Shown here: positions 36,101-50,746 of the stretch, one piece after another
Layout of the letters: every line of letters starts with the position of its first letter
How positions within the stretch are numbered: the first letter of the stretch is position 1
NCBI GenBank assembly: GCA_017562135.1
Contig: QEYB01000003.1
Location: 310,001-374,000 of the forward strand
Source of the DNA: Dipylidium caninum
Lineage: Eukaryota > Platyhelminthes > Cestoda > Cyclophyllidea > Dipylidiidae
Length of the DNA stretch: 64,000 nucleotides
Direction of reading: 5' to 3'
Notes under the pieces: model-generated
The model's input: only the letters and a program-made list of their open reading frames with translations
Databases searched by the model: none
Told to the model about the DNA's origin: nothing
Made by a program: the position numbers and the translations under genes

Positions 36101-39100
36101 GCCCCAACTCGCCTCAACCTCAGTGAAAAAGCCGTGGTGGGTCGGTTGGCAGATCACCCTTGAGAGAAAAGTGACGACGCTGACAAGGGATTGCTCACTG
36201 GACCTGAGTAAGCCGCGTTAGTAATTCCTTTTCAACCGGGCGCTTCCTGCGAAGGGGTTAGATTTATGGCTCTTTCAAATAGCAATTTACATTTTTAGTT
36301 ATTCACAAAGTGTGCCAGCTCACATAGTTACACTGCTGACTGTTCTCGTGTGTGTACACACTGCAGGTTTTTGAATTGTCCAGAGGGGAGGATGGGAGCC
36401 TGACCACCCTCGGCCAGCCCCGCAGTCTTTCCGGCATGTCAGTTGCCATGCCAAGTGCTACAATATCCCACAGTAAAAGGTGGCCAATCACTAACGTATC
36501 ACCTTATTTTCGGTCTTATAGGCAGGTGGGAGTTATGACGCCTCCACGGGTGCTTTGTGCCTTCGGCAAGGGGGCGGATGCGGGGATTTCATAGGCGGTC
36601 TTGGTCTTCTTGCAATAAAACGGCCCAGGGGTTTAAACCACGCGACTCCGCACCGAAAAGCATGAGGAGACACCGAAATTGCTGGGGGTCTCAGGTGAGC
36701 ACCAATTGCGCACGACAGCCGCGTTTGCTGCAGCTCCCGTCCCCGCCGTCGGAGGAGGTGGCTTCATAGCAGGCGACACGACTTCTGCGCGTCAGGAAAG
36801 AAGGCTGAACAAAAGTGAATTGCGTGCCGGTCGTTGGCGGCTTTTAAAGGCTAACTCATGCCAGGTTCTTTAGGCACAGAAGGCATGGACAACAGTGCTT
36901 CCGCACACTTTGCTGCCGAGAGTCACCACATCTGCCATTTAGGGCGTACAAATCAACGCTAACGCTTACCGCATTTCACTCTTGTGGACATTCCCCGCCT
37001 CCGACCCGCTTCCGCTTGCACAACTCTTGAAGCTTGTCCCATAGGGAGGCCCTGGTGGCCTGGCATGCGGTGGAATACTCCAACCGTTACGTTCCGCTGA
37101 ACGTAGATGAAATCCGGCCAGCAGCCTGAAGGGCAGAGACTTGCCACTGCGCCCTCCGCACGAATGTTGGATTTTGCGGCCTCTTGTCAAGCGATGCTCT
37201 TATGGCTGGAGAGTGTTATTTGGCGGAAGAGGAGATATGCAGCAATCAGTGTGGATATAAAACTACTCCAGCACCGCTGGAACACGCGAACGTAACAAGC
37301 AGTCAGGCGCTGGGCAACGCGGACTGGGCTTCACCGCACATTCCTATGACCTCTTAAATCGACGGCACTTGGTAGAGCCGCCATCTGTTAAACGTGCCCA
37401 CCCGTGCGACGAGGGGGTTTGTGGTGTCTTCCTCTCATAGTTTTACGGTCTCGATCCTGACTAGGCACGCTATCCGGGGGGTTTGTCACCTCTTTCATCA
37501 AATCTGCTCACTCCATCTCGTTCACGCACCCCTTCAAGCATCGACAGACGAGCGCCAGAGAACGTGCTTCTCATCTCCTCTGCGCCACCTTGGTGCTATG
37601 ATGTAAAACCTCTTCGTTCCACCACCCAACGGTTAGGGTGGCAGATGGCTGATGGGTTAGAATAAGTCATTACCCTCTTTTCCTTGTCACTACAATTAAT
37701 GGGGATTTGGCAGCGTCTCGAGTATCCTCACTGAAGTATCCTCTACTCATTAAAGCGCAGCGACGTCGTCCACAGTGGATTGTGGCTCACAAGTCGCCGG
37801 TGGGAAGAGGCTCTCCGCTCCGGAAGCACATGAAACTGAACATCAGGTTGTGTTGATTGCCGATGCTGGCCGCAAATGTGAACACTCTCCAACGCGGCCT
37901 GCTTCCCCAAAAGAGGTGGATGCAAGCGGCATGTCATTTTGGAGGTGGGTCCCTGAACCCGAGGAACCTCCAGATCTGGAGAGGTCTCGGCTGACTGGTT
38001 CTAAGCGTTGGGCTTCCCTCAGGAAGTTACCTCTTGCTCCTTTGCAAAATTTAGGCTCAGAAATGGGTAATTGAGAGGAAAGTGAGGGGCTGCCCTGGTT
38101 GGTTCAAAAAGTCTTCAGCCCAACAATTGTGGGAACGTCACTGTCGTGAGTCTCGATGCCATGGTAACTCTATTAGGGTCTCATGGCTGTGCAACTCCGC
38201 AGACGCAGCTGACAGGAAGTCAAGTGCCCAGAGCAGAATGCGCTCACTCGGAAATCTCCCAAGTTGTAACAAGAATTCAAGAAGCGAGTTTCGCGCAGGC
38301 GGTGAGTACACGTTTTATTGTGTGGGGCAGCACATTGGCGAGGTCCGGCGGCTGCCGCTGTCACCGCACTTCTCGCCGTCACGTCGGCGTGCCTCCACGC
38401 CACTCTCAACGGGTGTGCGGTTCGCCGCTCTCAAAAATGCTACGAGGAGGGTGAGAATGACTGGGATTTTCCTGTTCTCCACTTTTAGGAACGGAATTTC
38501 GTGACTTCTTGACTTAATATCAAGGCCTTCCGCGTTTGATTAGGTTCCGCCCTTTACCTGCCGAGATCGCGTTGGCTGACAGAAAATTTGTGGATTATTA
38601 CTGAAGCACCTATTAATAGTGGTCAAGAAGAGTCCTATCCGCGGTTCAGCAGTTTGTACAAGTTACCAAACTGGCTGAGTCCCAAGCCCTAGCGCATTTA
38701 TTCGACTGGAAGGTGTTCCGCCTCTCCAGTGGCAAAACGCCTTCGCCTCCCCAACACTCTCATGTCACTTCTGGCACGTGAGAAATCTTCGACCAACCTA
38801 GGAGCGGAGAATCCAGGCCTGGCTGAGTAAACCCTCTTTGAGCGCAGCCCCGCAGACCACACCCTGAGACGCTGCATAATGCTCCTTCTTAATGCCTGTA
38901 TGCCAACCAAGTTTACCGGCTATCGCCGCTTTCCACAGAATTCCCGTTTGCATAAAAGAATGTTCCAAGCTAGTCAGAGCTGTATCCTTATTTTGCTCCT
39001 CGAAGAAGACCGCACATGGTGCTTTAATAGCTTTGGGCAATCCCGGTGGGGCTCTAATTATCCTAATTACAGTTCAACAAACTAGAAGTCGCCTGCGTGT

Positions 39101-42100
39101 AAATCCGTGCCGACATAATTAATGTGTAAACGTTTGGCTCACGAACTGGCCGACCAGACCTCCAATGGGAAATGCCAATTTGACCCAACAAAGCCCGGAG
39201 CCTGGCAGACGCCGTCGCGGTTGCTTCGCGGCCCACCGACTTCGCTTCGAAGTATGTGCACGCGACCGCCAGGTTCGGCCTCGGCCTGCGGCTGGGTGGT
39301 TGTCATTTGTCATGTTAATCAGTTACCTTGATGAATGAGTGTCGCGCCTCTTCGCCCTGCGTATGCATGCTTACAAGATTGTCCATCCGCTTATTAGTAG
39401 CTGCGTACGCTTATAACGAAGACATCCGAGACAAAGGCCTTCGCAGTCCACTGAGACGGGGCTGGAGAAGACGGTGGAGTTTGAGGCATTAATCATTGGA
39501 CCTGCAACGTTTGAACAGTGACTGACCTTCAGAAGTCATTTTGCCCTGTCTGCTGGCCAGGAAGCGATGCGAAAACGTCTTAAGGGCTAATGCTACCCGT
39601 GTCAGTCTCTTACCGCTGTTGCATCACCATTGCGCACTTTCCACTCAGCAGGTTGACACTCAAAAAAGTGGGGCAGGGCTTCCCTTGCAGCTGGAACGGG
39701 GAGAGGAAATTCTCCTTAAGCCCGGTCGTCCGCGCTGACTTTCCGTTCCCCTTGGCCTCCACCCTGTCCACAAATACACAACAGATATCTACCGCTCAAG
39801 TCGAGGAAGTCTTCCAGACTTTGCGATGAAGCAGCCATACATCTTATTCCAACCCTCATTTTCTTGGGAACAGTCTCACAACGGAAAACGATAGAAATCG
39901 ACACCGCTTTTAAGCTTTTTTAGCCTTAATAATTGCGATACGAAAGCCTTTTGAAGTTGGTCAACTCGCTTTCCCCTCGATCGTCTATTGCATGCGTGCA
40001 AATTTTTGTTCAAACAAATAAAGGCGCCTTTGAGGGGGTCGAGGGAGGCATGTTCAGGGAGAGGCAGTCATTCCTTCCTGCGCATCAGATTAAGTGAGCC
40101 GACGTCACCTCTGGCTTCACTTCACCTCTGAACCCCTTCTCATATGGCCATTTTATGACGTCCCGTCTCGTTTCTGCGAAAGGCCGGGTTAATTATAAAC
40201 TTTTGTTACTATCGTAACTCCGCTTTATTACGCACAGCGCATCACAATCTCAGGATCTGCTGTTACACCAATTTTCAAATCCCCTTAGCACCACCATTCG
40301 CAGGCCTGCGTTTATTACGACTACCGTTTCTGCCAACTCTCGGGATTAATTTGAGTGCCCGAAGCACTCAGACAGGTCATTTGCCAGTTGAGTAGAAACC
40401 GCTGGTCTAACGGGTTGGAGGCTCACTTAGTGGGGCGTGTTATAAGGGTGAACGAACAAATGCGTGTGGGTAAATGGCACTGCACAGGGTCCTCAAAATA
40501 TACCAAGAACGACACAACTACGTTAAACGGGGCCCTGCGTCGGGCGCTGGCGGGAGGACTGAGGCTCTTTGGGGGCGTCCAGGGCTCCCGTTGCCGTTGG
40601 GTCTGCGTCGGTGATGTGATTGGTCGGAACGGTGGAGAACCTTGACTACCCACGTCTCTCATTGGCCAGCGCAGTTTAACATTCCCGTTGGTCCAGTGCA
40701 AATACGGGGTGGCAATTGGACGGTTTACCGTCTCCTAACGCTTCTAAGGCTTTGCGTCAATCAATTATGCTGATGGGTAGAAATGCACTCACTCTGCAGT
40801 CGAGCCATTGGCTGCGTGTGTCGCCTCTGTCCCCTCTGAAGCACGGCCAATTTGTCCCGGGACACTTGTGACGAGGCAGGCGTTCGGCTCCGGTTCCCAC
40901 ATGCTAGTGAGCTCCTGGCTTTGCTCCTCATTTTCGAGCCATTAAGTAAGCTTTTTGAAATACCTCTTTGCGTCTATAATGCACCTTATTATAAGTGAAT
41001 GCAACTTCCTAGAATTACTAGTTCATGTCGCCCCAGCTCATGATAGGCCATGGCATGTACAAAACCACCTGACATTTTGGTGCACAGGCAACTAAGAGAA
41101 GTGGCCTCGCAGTTGAGAATGCAATGCTCTCCAAAAATAGTATCCTGCCCCTTCGTCATGTGGAGCCATAACTCATTCTGCCCGCACACCTTGTGCTGAC
41201 GGCGGACCGGAATGAGGTAAAGCCGTCGTCCATAGCGCCGGTTGCTGAGACCACGTGGGACGCTATTGTTACTTGGCCGGAAAGGGGGCGATTTACGTGT
41301 CTGCGGGCTTCTAAACTAGTCAGCGTCCGTTCTCCAGAATTCCCATGAAAAATGACACGTTGAATCCCACTTTAGTCTCCTCTCTAGTCCGCAATGTAAA
41401 CACGTCATGCTAGTTTCTTTATTCCACTGATCGCAGGTAGCCCATTTTCCACGTAGGACTGAGTTAGGATCCGGCATCCTCATCACCACTTTGAGCTCCT
41501 TCTTTCCGCCTTCCACCTCCTCCAGCCCCTCTTTTCAGGAACCCTGTCGTCTTTGCGTCCCGGGGGCCTTGTTGATAATTGCAAATGCGACTGTTTGGAC
41601 ACGAGCGGTTCGTCACAAATCGCGAACCCGCTTGTCTGGTTGCCTCAGCAACAGACTCATGGGGATAATTTTACGCAACAAGAGCATGATAAATAGCCCC
41701 ACGATCTCCGGTAATTAAATCCCTTTCGCGCTCTGAATCCCTCCAACGAGACGATGTCCGTCCGTGTCTACCCGCAACTGTAATGGGCTCCGGGAAAACA
41801 TCTCCAATTGCTGAGTTATAAATGCTCCTGTCGTTGGGACATGACATTGCTTTCTTGAAGGCACTGCCAAATACGGCCACCTCTAGAGGCGAGTCGCCCG
41901 TAAGCCGAGAATCGCCAATAAGCTATCCGAGCCGCGCTGCGAGGCTCCGTTCAACAGCGGCGACTTCGTCGATGGTGCCGTAACGTGGGAAGCCTGAGCG
42001 GCCAGTCACTGGCATGTTGAGTTGCCTGTCTTCCAGTAATTACGGGTCTCTCGGTCGGTTTGTGCATTTCTGTCCAGTCACAGCCTCGCTTGTTCCCTAC

Positions 42101-45100
42101 TGTTGCCACAAATCTTCTTCAGTTGCACAAAATGTGAGTTTTCCAATGGCAATGCGCCCCCTCGGCCTACGTAGCTAATTTCAAGTAGGCGAAGATCTCC
42201 TTTTGTCCATTTGTCATTAATTTGCCCGATGCAACAATCCAGTTTGATCGCCTGCGTCGTATATCGGAAGGCATGTGCCGCATGTACTTCTCAACGCGAG
42301 AAAGTGCCCCATCTCGTCCTGTACGCACGCTTTTGTAACCTCAAGGGTTTAGAGGGTACAGGGAAGCCGCAAATGCCAACGTCCTACCCGTCTCCTTTGT
42401 TGCCCCACTTTTTTATTACACCCGACCGCAACTGCGCTGCCAAGCCGTCGTGTCACCCCACCGCTGACCGACGGGTGGCACCCAAGCGGGAGGCTTCGAC
42501 CACGGCGTTCCGCGCACACCGCCTCCCCGACCGCGTGGGCGTCGAGGCGCGGGAGTGCTTAAGCTGACCGCCGCTTCACCGGGGCAACTTACCGCGAAAA
42601 GTTGCTTGGCCTGGCCAGTTGGGCGTCCGACCGTACACATGGTCAGATTCATTCTACCCCCCACTCAGCCAACTGTCGCTATTCGTAAAAATGCTTTTTC
42701 TCCCGCCTGAAGTTGTCATGGTGGTTTTGATGGCATGTGCGCCTACGCCTTTTCTCACGTGAGGAGAGGAGGACCGCGAGTCACTGTTTCTCTCTTCGTT
42801 GTCTACGAGTTCAGGAACTGCAGTGAGGGATGCCAGCCGCAGATGTGCAGACTTTCTCGTCGCAGTCCAAGTCCACGAAATCGCATTTTCCATCATCTCT
42901 AGCTATTCCCCATTGGCGCGGAAAACCTTGTTTCCGATCTGACGTCTGATTCTCGTCTGCGAGAGGGGTATTCCGGGGCGAGCGGAGTGGGCAGGAGGAG
43001 CGCATGTCCAAGTGGCACTTTTCATCCAGGCACCAGTATCCTTTGCCGAGATCGCGCAACCCGTTTGCTGTTCTTATGGTGTCAGCTTGACTCCTACTGC
43101 CAAACCGTCGACGATTTTGGTACTTGAAGCTCAAGTAATTGTTTCTCCAAGAGCATCAGCCAAACAATTGGATTACAAAACTCCTGAGGAAGTTGAAGTT
43201 GGCTAGGTTACGGTTAAACTCGTTTCCATGACTGTATTGCGGTTTTATCAGATGAAACCATCACTTTCCCACGTCTTGGCGCTTTGCCGCACAAACCGCT
43301 GCCCCGCCGCCTTGCGTTCTCACCCAGCAGCGTCTGATCTTATCTCCGGTGCCCTTCATCGAGCTGCGTCTTGTGGAGCATTAGGGCATCTCTAGGTGAT
43401 ATTTCCTGTCTCACCCATGCTCCCTCCGCTCTCCCCTGAAGCCTAGACCGCTTTGCGCCTAGTTATCAGCGTCTGCATGCTGAAAAAAGGGTCACACGGT
43501 ATGTCGAATGCATGCCTGGCATGCATGCGGTAATTCAGTAGCTTCCGCACTTTAAATAAAAGCCGTGTTTCTCTTTCTGGCCATTTTGTGCACGACGGTT
43601 TTCGTGACCACCCGGCAAAGTATGTGTCAGGAGCCGGTTGGTGGTTCCTGCTGCAGAGCGCAACGCCTCCATTCCTATTCCACCGCCGACATCCGCGATA
43701 TCCAGAGTCACAACTCTGTTGTAATCGCTGCCCTGCTAGGAGGGCAAAGAGGGGCGTGTTCTGCCTCGCCACGTCTCGCATGACTGCGGGCGCAGAGGCA
43801 GTGTGTATCCAAAAAGTGTTCCACGAGGAAGTGTGAAGCATCCTCACCACGTGTCTCTCCAGTCTCGTACGACGAGCTCACATTACAGTTGACAGTTCTG
43901 AATTACCAACAACGCGCCGTTACAGCCTCAACAGCACTTGCGTGGTGCTCTTCACACAGGCCGTCCAAAATTTGGCACGCGCGGGTCGCGTCCCTGCCGG
44001 AACGGTCGTGCCAACGAAATGTCGATCCCCGTTGTGCTGTGAGCCACCGAATGTTTTGCGAAACTCGCATCCCGTCCGACTTGACGTCTGGCCTTAGTAT
44101 GCGTGGCCGGCACGTCGTGGGGAGTGAGCGAAAGACGCCGTCGATGTTTCTCCCGAGTAATTTTAGTCCTCCCTCCCTTTGCGATGGTTTGCGTCCCAGC
44201 AGGGGACCGGAAGAGGGCAGGTGTTCGCATGTGCCAGCCGGCCCGCCTCCTCCCCCCCCCGGCGGAACGTCGATCTGCAGCATCATCTCTTCCTCTCCCG
44301 AAAGTGGGCCTCCTCGTAGGCGGTTAAACACTGTCCATAAATTGGCCTAAGTTTGATTGGTTTCGTCCGCTGCAACCTCCTCAAGCCGTCAGCCGTCCCC
44401 ACTTCCTTGTCTCCCGACTCCTCTCTGACCTCATGACAAACGAAGCCGACACCGCCTCCCAGCGGTCACCATTGCAGTTGTCGTGTTGATCGCGCACTCC
44501 TCTTCTGCTGGTGGCTTTTACGGTAGCGTCCTCCAAATCGGGTGACCGCCGGATTTGGTTCTTGATGTTTGGCGGAACCCCCCACAGCCCTGTTCGTCAT
44601 TATTTCGAGTGTCTAATTGAGACACTGGGGCATAACTCAACTGCTTGTTTCTGAATGGAAAATTGGCTGGGTTCACGCAGTGAAGCGTAGTCCCACGGAG
44701 AAAAGTCGCACTTCCCAGTACAAATTTTGGATTCACATTCAAGACAGAGAAGCTGAAGCGCATCACTGGATAGTCGTTAGGACTGTTAGGGTGATGGTTT
44801 TTAGCCCCACGGGGGTGTCGTGCTGCCATCGCCAATCCTTCGTGTTCATTTATGTGATATTCGGCTCCTCTGACACCTCACGTCTGCATGCGATCGCGCA
44901 GGTAAGGGACCAGCAAAAACAAAAATCCTAGAGGTGATTCACAAGGTTTTCCGGCCTGCGGAGCGGTGGAGAGGGGTAGGCGGATGGCTGTAGCCCATGA
45001 ACCGTGAAGGGAGGTGCGACCGACTTGCTTCACAGGGAGATCCCCAAAGCGGCGAGTGCAAAACTTTACCCGCGTATTCACTTCTCTCTTGTGTGCCTGT

Positions 45101-47370
45101 CGTTTTCAGTGGTCTTATGAACTTTTTGCTGGTCGTAGCAGCCACAGGTAGTCATACAGTCACCCGCTAGCGACATTTCGACGCTGTGTCATGCCCAATG
45201 CACAGGCGGTTTGGTCTTTGAACAACGCGTTTCGGCTAACTGATCTATTTGGGGCGTAGATCTCTCGCCCTCGAGGACCGTACCGTTTCATCAGGTGCCC
45301 TGAACGATGGAATGCGACGGCGCATCCCAGGGGGCATCCATGCCGGAAATCAGATGTTGACGTGAATCCTCATGGCGACGTTCGTGCCCGCCGGAGTGGT
45401 TCGCACCTCGTTACAAGTGGGTCCTACCGAATGACCCGACTGTGACGGGGGTCGCCACTCAGTGTCAGAGACCCAGAAGCGGAACAGGCTTAAGTCATGT
45501 CGCCACGAGGTAATCAGTCAGACAGTGGACGGAGCCGCCGCCACTCCACCTGCAGCCGGTGAGGCAATTACTTCGAGCGGAGTCTCCGTCGCGTCAGCCC
45601 CACGGCGTCCTCGCGTCCACGTGACATGTAGACTGAAGCCACTTACTCCCAGCCCCCGCCACACCGGCACAACAGCTTCAACTGCGCCGAGCACCCATCT
45701 CCCGCCCCTGCCTCCGGAGCGCGGCCGCACACAGCAACGGCACTGCCCACTTGTTTCTCCCAGCGGACTGCATTATTCATGAATGCAGTCTCGCTTCCCC
45801 GACCTCGCCCAGCCGGTGCATGCCGTGGTGCTCCACCAAGTAGTGTAGAAGTGTCGGCCACTTAGTCGGCTTGAGGTTTTCCAAAGAAGAGTAATCCCCT
45901 TGTGGTGTTGTGAATGCAATTTCCCAAAGCGACATTTGTGCAACACACCACCCGAGCCCGAAATCCTCTCTACTAATTATACCTTCCTAGCCTTTTCTTT
46001 CACTCCTCAAATCACCCTTTTTCATAGATCGGCAAAACACACACATTCCTCTTATAAAGGGCGCAGGAGTTGTGCGAGTGCGCACTTTCCCGTAGTCATT
46101 GCAAGTAGCTGGTGGTGGTCTGCCCGTCAGAATATGATGAGCTGGGGAGCCTCCGTAAATTTCTCGTCTCAAGAAGCCTTACGAGTGCGTGTGTGTATGT
46201 TTTTCTCGTTGTAGGCCAATGGAAGCAGCCCACATCTACCACCAAATTCGTCCGCCCTCGCCGCCTACCGCGGATGGTGGCACTACCAAGTCACCGGAGC
46301 GCCCTTCCAAGTAAGACACCTCCCGCGTCTCGTGCGAATCAGATCTCCTGAATAATTAACATCCTCAAGCACACCAACGTTGAGTCATTGTTCTTCCTCG
46401 CAGTCTAAAAGCAAATAATTCCCTCCTCGATGCCATTAAAGCAACACATTAGGGGTCTGGCAACGCACCTCGACTAATCCCCTCTCCGTAGTGCTAGACG
46501 ACCAAGTGGCAGACGCCGCGCACGAGCGATCGCAGGCGTCTCGTCCGCCATCGCCACCCTCGTGGAAGAGGGTTCCTTCGGGGTTGAGATATAGGGGCCA
46601 CCACTGCACACCGACACACGATTAATTTAGAAATTCGTGTGTTGTTGAGGCCACAGGCCGAAAGGAGCTCTACGTTTCCTTCCTTATTTGAGTGTTCTTC
46701 GCCGTTCGCGCCCTCACTTCTCTTTTCCCTCTCTTCATCCACCCTGTCGATCACAAATGGAGAAGGTCGCGTTAAGCACCCTCCACTGTCCCGATGGCCA
46801 CGTGTGCACTTCGAGAAATCATTCGATTCATTTCTGCATCAGGACGGTGCACAGACCGAGGCCTGTCTAGATAATTTTGACCCGAAGAGGAGGCCAGTTG
46901 CGGGGCCTTCTCCAGCCCACTTTCGCTTCTGCAGTTAGTTTACTCAGCGAAAGTCTGCAGTTTATGCGGAAACACCTTGATTTGCCTGCAACTGCGAGTG
47001 CGTGTAATGCTTTCCAGTCTGTGAGGCAGCATCGTTTAATTCACGAATTTGTTCTTCGCCTGAAAGGAACAGATTTTACGTCGGCCGCGAAACTTTTTAA
47101 GTGATCACTAAGCAACCCAACGATTGCTGATTTGTCTGGTTCTAATTGTTGCTAACGCAAAGACGTCACTCCGAGCGTGAGGGGGAAGATGGTATAACAG
47201 TGCGACGGGAGGGATGGTCCGGTCAGCCCTTCCCCTCGCTCGTTTATGCGCGCCTTCCCGCGGGCGCGTGCGTGTACATCATCACTGCCACAAACTGACG
47301 CCCGAAGATCCTGTTTATTACTCGTTCATTCAACCTGGGGCGTGAGTAACGCGGACTGGGAGAGGGCGAA

Positions 47371-47397
47371 GGCGGGCGGGCGGGCGGGCGGGCAGGG
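47371..47397 (+). repeat. GGGC tandem run, potential G-quadruplex
   Basis: Five GGG tracts separated by single C residues, followed by AGGG. This satisfies the usual four-tract G-quadruplex pattern with one-base loops. It lies about 3.3 kb upstream of the first recognised KIF26-like exon. Confidence 0.85.
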
Positions 47398-50300
47398 CCG
47401 AGAGGAGGGGTTGTTGCCTGTCAGGAGGTTACCGCACTGCCATGTAAAACAGCGCCAACTGTTCGAGGACCTTGGTCCTCGTCACCGAAAGTGCCTCCCC
47501 GCCCGTGAATGTGTTTGTTTGCGATTATGCATGCCACTGCTTCCCGCGTTCGCCCACTTTCCGACTGCAAGCCTGTGGTGCGGTCATGGACGTCCCAGTC
47601 CTGCGATGTCCCCTATGGAATTTGTAAGTCAAAGCCTTTTTAACGGATGCATGGCGCGCGAAGTTGCCCTACTGCTCCAGTTCCACCGCTTTTCCTGCCC
47701 TTATTGCGCACCGATGACCCCTGCACTCGTATCATCTCTCGCCGGCGGCATCAGTTTGGCTTCAGACTCACATGTTTAGTGGGAATTTTCGGTGTGATGT
47801 GACTATCGAGGCTGTGGCCTCCGATTGCCTCTTCCTCGGAGCCTCCTATCTCGGGTCAGCATCATATATGCAAACATTACATTGTGATGTTTGCGCGGAA
47901 CCCTCGTTTCAGACTGTGTTGGACGCTTTTTTCACCTTGGAGTTTCACCCCCGATTGAAGACATTTTGCACTTCAGACTGGTTTTTTTGATGGCATGATT
48001 AATTCCGACTCTCCCCGTGACTCACGCGAAAAATGAGTTAGCCCCGGTTTTTCTTTTATTTTGCTCTCCTCATTGAAAAAGAAACGGGTAGACCTTCACA
48101 GCCAGTCGTCCTCTCCTCAGTCCCGCGTCCCCTTCGACAGGCACCTTCTGTCTCCAGTCCACCTTCCAAAGTTTTCCACTCCTCGGCGCTATACGGCGGC
48201 GTCAATCAGGATGATCAGTCCCGCCGCCTCGCCACACTGCGCACCCGCTTCTCTCATTTTCTCTGCCCCTCGCCATCTCTCTCCCCCTCTCTCGCTCCCC
48301 TGCATGCGTGTGCGAGGAGACCAGCGCTCCTTGAGTCTGTTACAGATTGATTCCCATCCCCTGCCATCCTTCCTCGTGTGCCCCGCTCGCGGCCATCCAT
48401 TAGCAGTGACTGGCACCTGCTTCCTTTGCGCGAACCTCAGTTGACTCACGTGCTTCAATGCTGTCTTTGCCAATTCGTCCGTCTGCAAATGCCTTTAGCC
48501 TGTGGCAGTTCTCTTCTCGAGCAGGTTCGACCCAACGCCCCTCCGTTAAATGATTAAGTGAATAAGTTCACCTGATGCGTCCATGGAGAAGTAGTGGGTT
48601 TCAGGGAAGCGAGACTATCGTCCCTCGTTTACCCCGGCGGCTCCTCTCATCCCTTGCTTATCGAATGGCTGTGCAACTATGAGGACTCTTTGAAAGCCCT
48701 CCTTTCATTCGAATTAACACAAATGCCTCGATGTCTTGCCAAATGCACGCACTTCATGTGGTCGTGCATTGCCGAGGCCTTTTGAGGCTGAACAACTTTT
48801 GTGGCCCCACCCCACCCCGACACCGCGCTTTCCGATTTCCTGGGCAGCAGAGTTCCTCCCCGCTTTCCCTCGGCCCGACACTCGCCATACCTCATCATGT
48901 TGTCACAACATAATCTGTCTTCATTGATGCCTCTAAAGCCCGACTAGGGCCAGTGTACACAACTGTTAGCTCTCTAACCAAGGCGAGAGACATGAGACTT
49001 GGAGAGCAGCCTCTTTATTTGAGCATTGCCGAGTCCTCGAAGAAATAGTTATGACAGCGAAAAGCCTCGAGAGAGGCGACGCACGTCTCTGGCGCCCTCA
49101 AGAGTTCTCTGCCAAGGGACGTGACACCTACACTATCGCCCGGAAGTCCGAGCGCATCCCCTCGGAGGTTGGCGTTGTCATGAAAGGCCGCCAGAAAAGG
49201 GGCCGCGCTGTCCGCCCAGCAAACAGGTAGGCGCGGAGCCTTGCACCGGGCCGCTGGTGGCGACGTGAGGGATCGCCTGCGAGGAGCCATGAAATGCGGG
49301 GTCCCGGCATCCGCGTGTGCGCGCCCCCGATGCGTGTAAATCAAAGGTGGCGATGAGAAGATTGCCGCGGGTGATTCATTGCGGCATGTCCCTGGTTCAC
49401 GGACAGGACCTTCATTATCGCGAAGGTCGTTACGCCGACTGCGAGGACGCGCACACGAGCGCCGCCGTCAGTTGTTCGCTCCAGCTCTCCGCGCCTCGAG
49501 CGCAGCTGATTTATCACGCCACTAACCCGAGCGTGTGCGGAGGCTGGCCAGGACCCCCTTCGTTCCACCTGATTTAATGGATCAGTTGCCCGCTTTGGCC
49601 TGCTTGTTGAGGCAATGCGCCCATTTACGGATGTTTCCGGTTATTTTTTCCCCCTCCTGTAGGACATGTACGAAGCGAGACGTTCTCATGTTTATTTCGT
49701 TGAATGACGTCTCCGTTTTTAACTTGAGCATCGGTGTTGCATTCCCTCCTGCTCGCTGCACGCTAAGCCCGCAAAAATTTGTCGCTGTCAACGCGGATGA
49801 CCGTAGAGTACAGAGCCGTGGACGTACGACGTCGCACACAATGTGAAGGCCGCTTGATAGGCATTTGGAACCATCGTTTCCTAATGCAGCAAGAAGAAGT
49901 CTAGGCGGTAGCTCAAGTCCTCGTCACAATTGGGCCAATCAGGTCTACAACCGCCTCAACCCTACTTGCTGTTAGCGAAAGTGGTCCAGCTTTCGCCCTT
50001 CCCGCGTCTGGCGAGTAAGGTGACTGCAGGCATCCGACCCCGCACGCAACTTTAACAGAGCCGAACTGGCTGCAACGCCCCAACCCTCGGGGGAGGCGGT
50101 TGGCGTGATGGCCGGGCCGTGTGTGGCAGTCTGTTGTGAGTCTGGTAGCAGAGTAAACACTCGTCTTGCGGTGGATTAATCCGTTCCCGGGCAGACTCAT
50201 TTCGCCCCCGCTCCGAGGCCCGGCCGTTCTGTCTACGCTGCGTCAAGTGCCTGCTCACTTTTGGTGGGGCCAGGCCTCCTTGCCCGCTCCCCCCCATGCG

Positions 50301-50746
50301 ATGGTAGCAGAGACTCTCCTCTCCATTGGAAAACGAGTCGTGGAGCGAGGTCTCTCCGTCTACTGCCGTTTTCAACCAGGTCCTAAAAGGGATATTTGTG
50401 GCCCATGTGGACTGCACAAAACCCAACAAAAAACGTGGTGGACACTATGTCAAGCACAAAGTGGCGGGGGGGGGAGGGAATAATATCTCCCTTATTTTGC
50501 TTCCCATGTCTGGCAAACTCCGACACCATCAGCGGCCCTCTGCTTGCGTAGTAAGTCTACTTTTCCGTCCACTAACTGTAGACGAGGGATATTGGAGAAA
50601 GGATAGGACGGCAGCGTTGGGTGATTGTGAAGGGAGAATGGAAAGCCCATCTTGACACCTGCGTCCGTCGGCCACCTATATCTCACATTTTCGTCAGCTG
50701 GTAATTATTGACACTACGTAACGTCGAGCGTGTATTCACCACACAG

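Larger units (their letters stand above)
32193..50746. other. Gene-poor, G+C-richer DNA, second part
   Basis: About 18.5 kb with no recognisable exon on either strand. A stretch around 32,650-33,900 is relatively AT-rich. Open frames such as 47246-47779 (+, 177 codons) and 33283-33657 (+) show no known motif. Conserved N-terminal exons of the downstream KIF26-like gene might hide here, but I found none that I could support. Possible G-quadruplex and simple-repeat tracts are listed separately. Confidence 0.5.

Noticed and set aside
41316..41516. Minus-strand frame with a CLHC motif, considered as a KIF26 N-terminal Cys-rich exon
   Set aside because: One CxxC pair only, no surrounding similarity and no clear splice sites in phase.
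45462..45782. Pro/Ser/Thr-rich + strand frame, considered as an upstream KIF26 exon
   Set aside because: Composition alone is not evidence; no conserved residues and no supported junction to 50747.
47246..47779. 177-codon + strand open frame
   Set aside because: Low-complexity start over the GGGC repeat and no recognisable motif; not supportable as a gene or as a KIF26 N-terminal exon.
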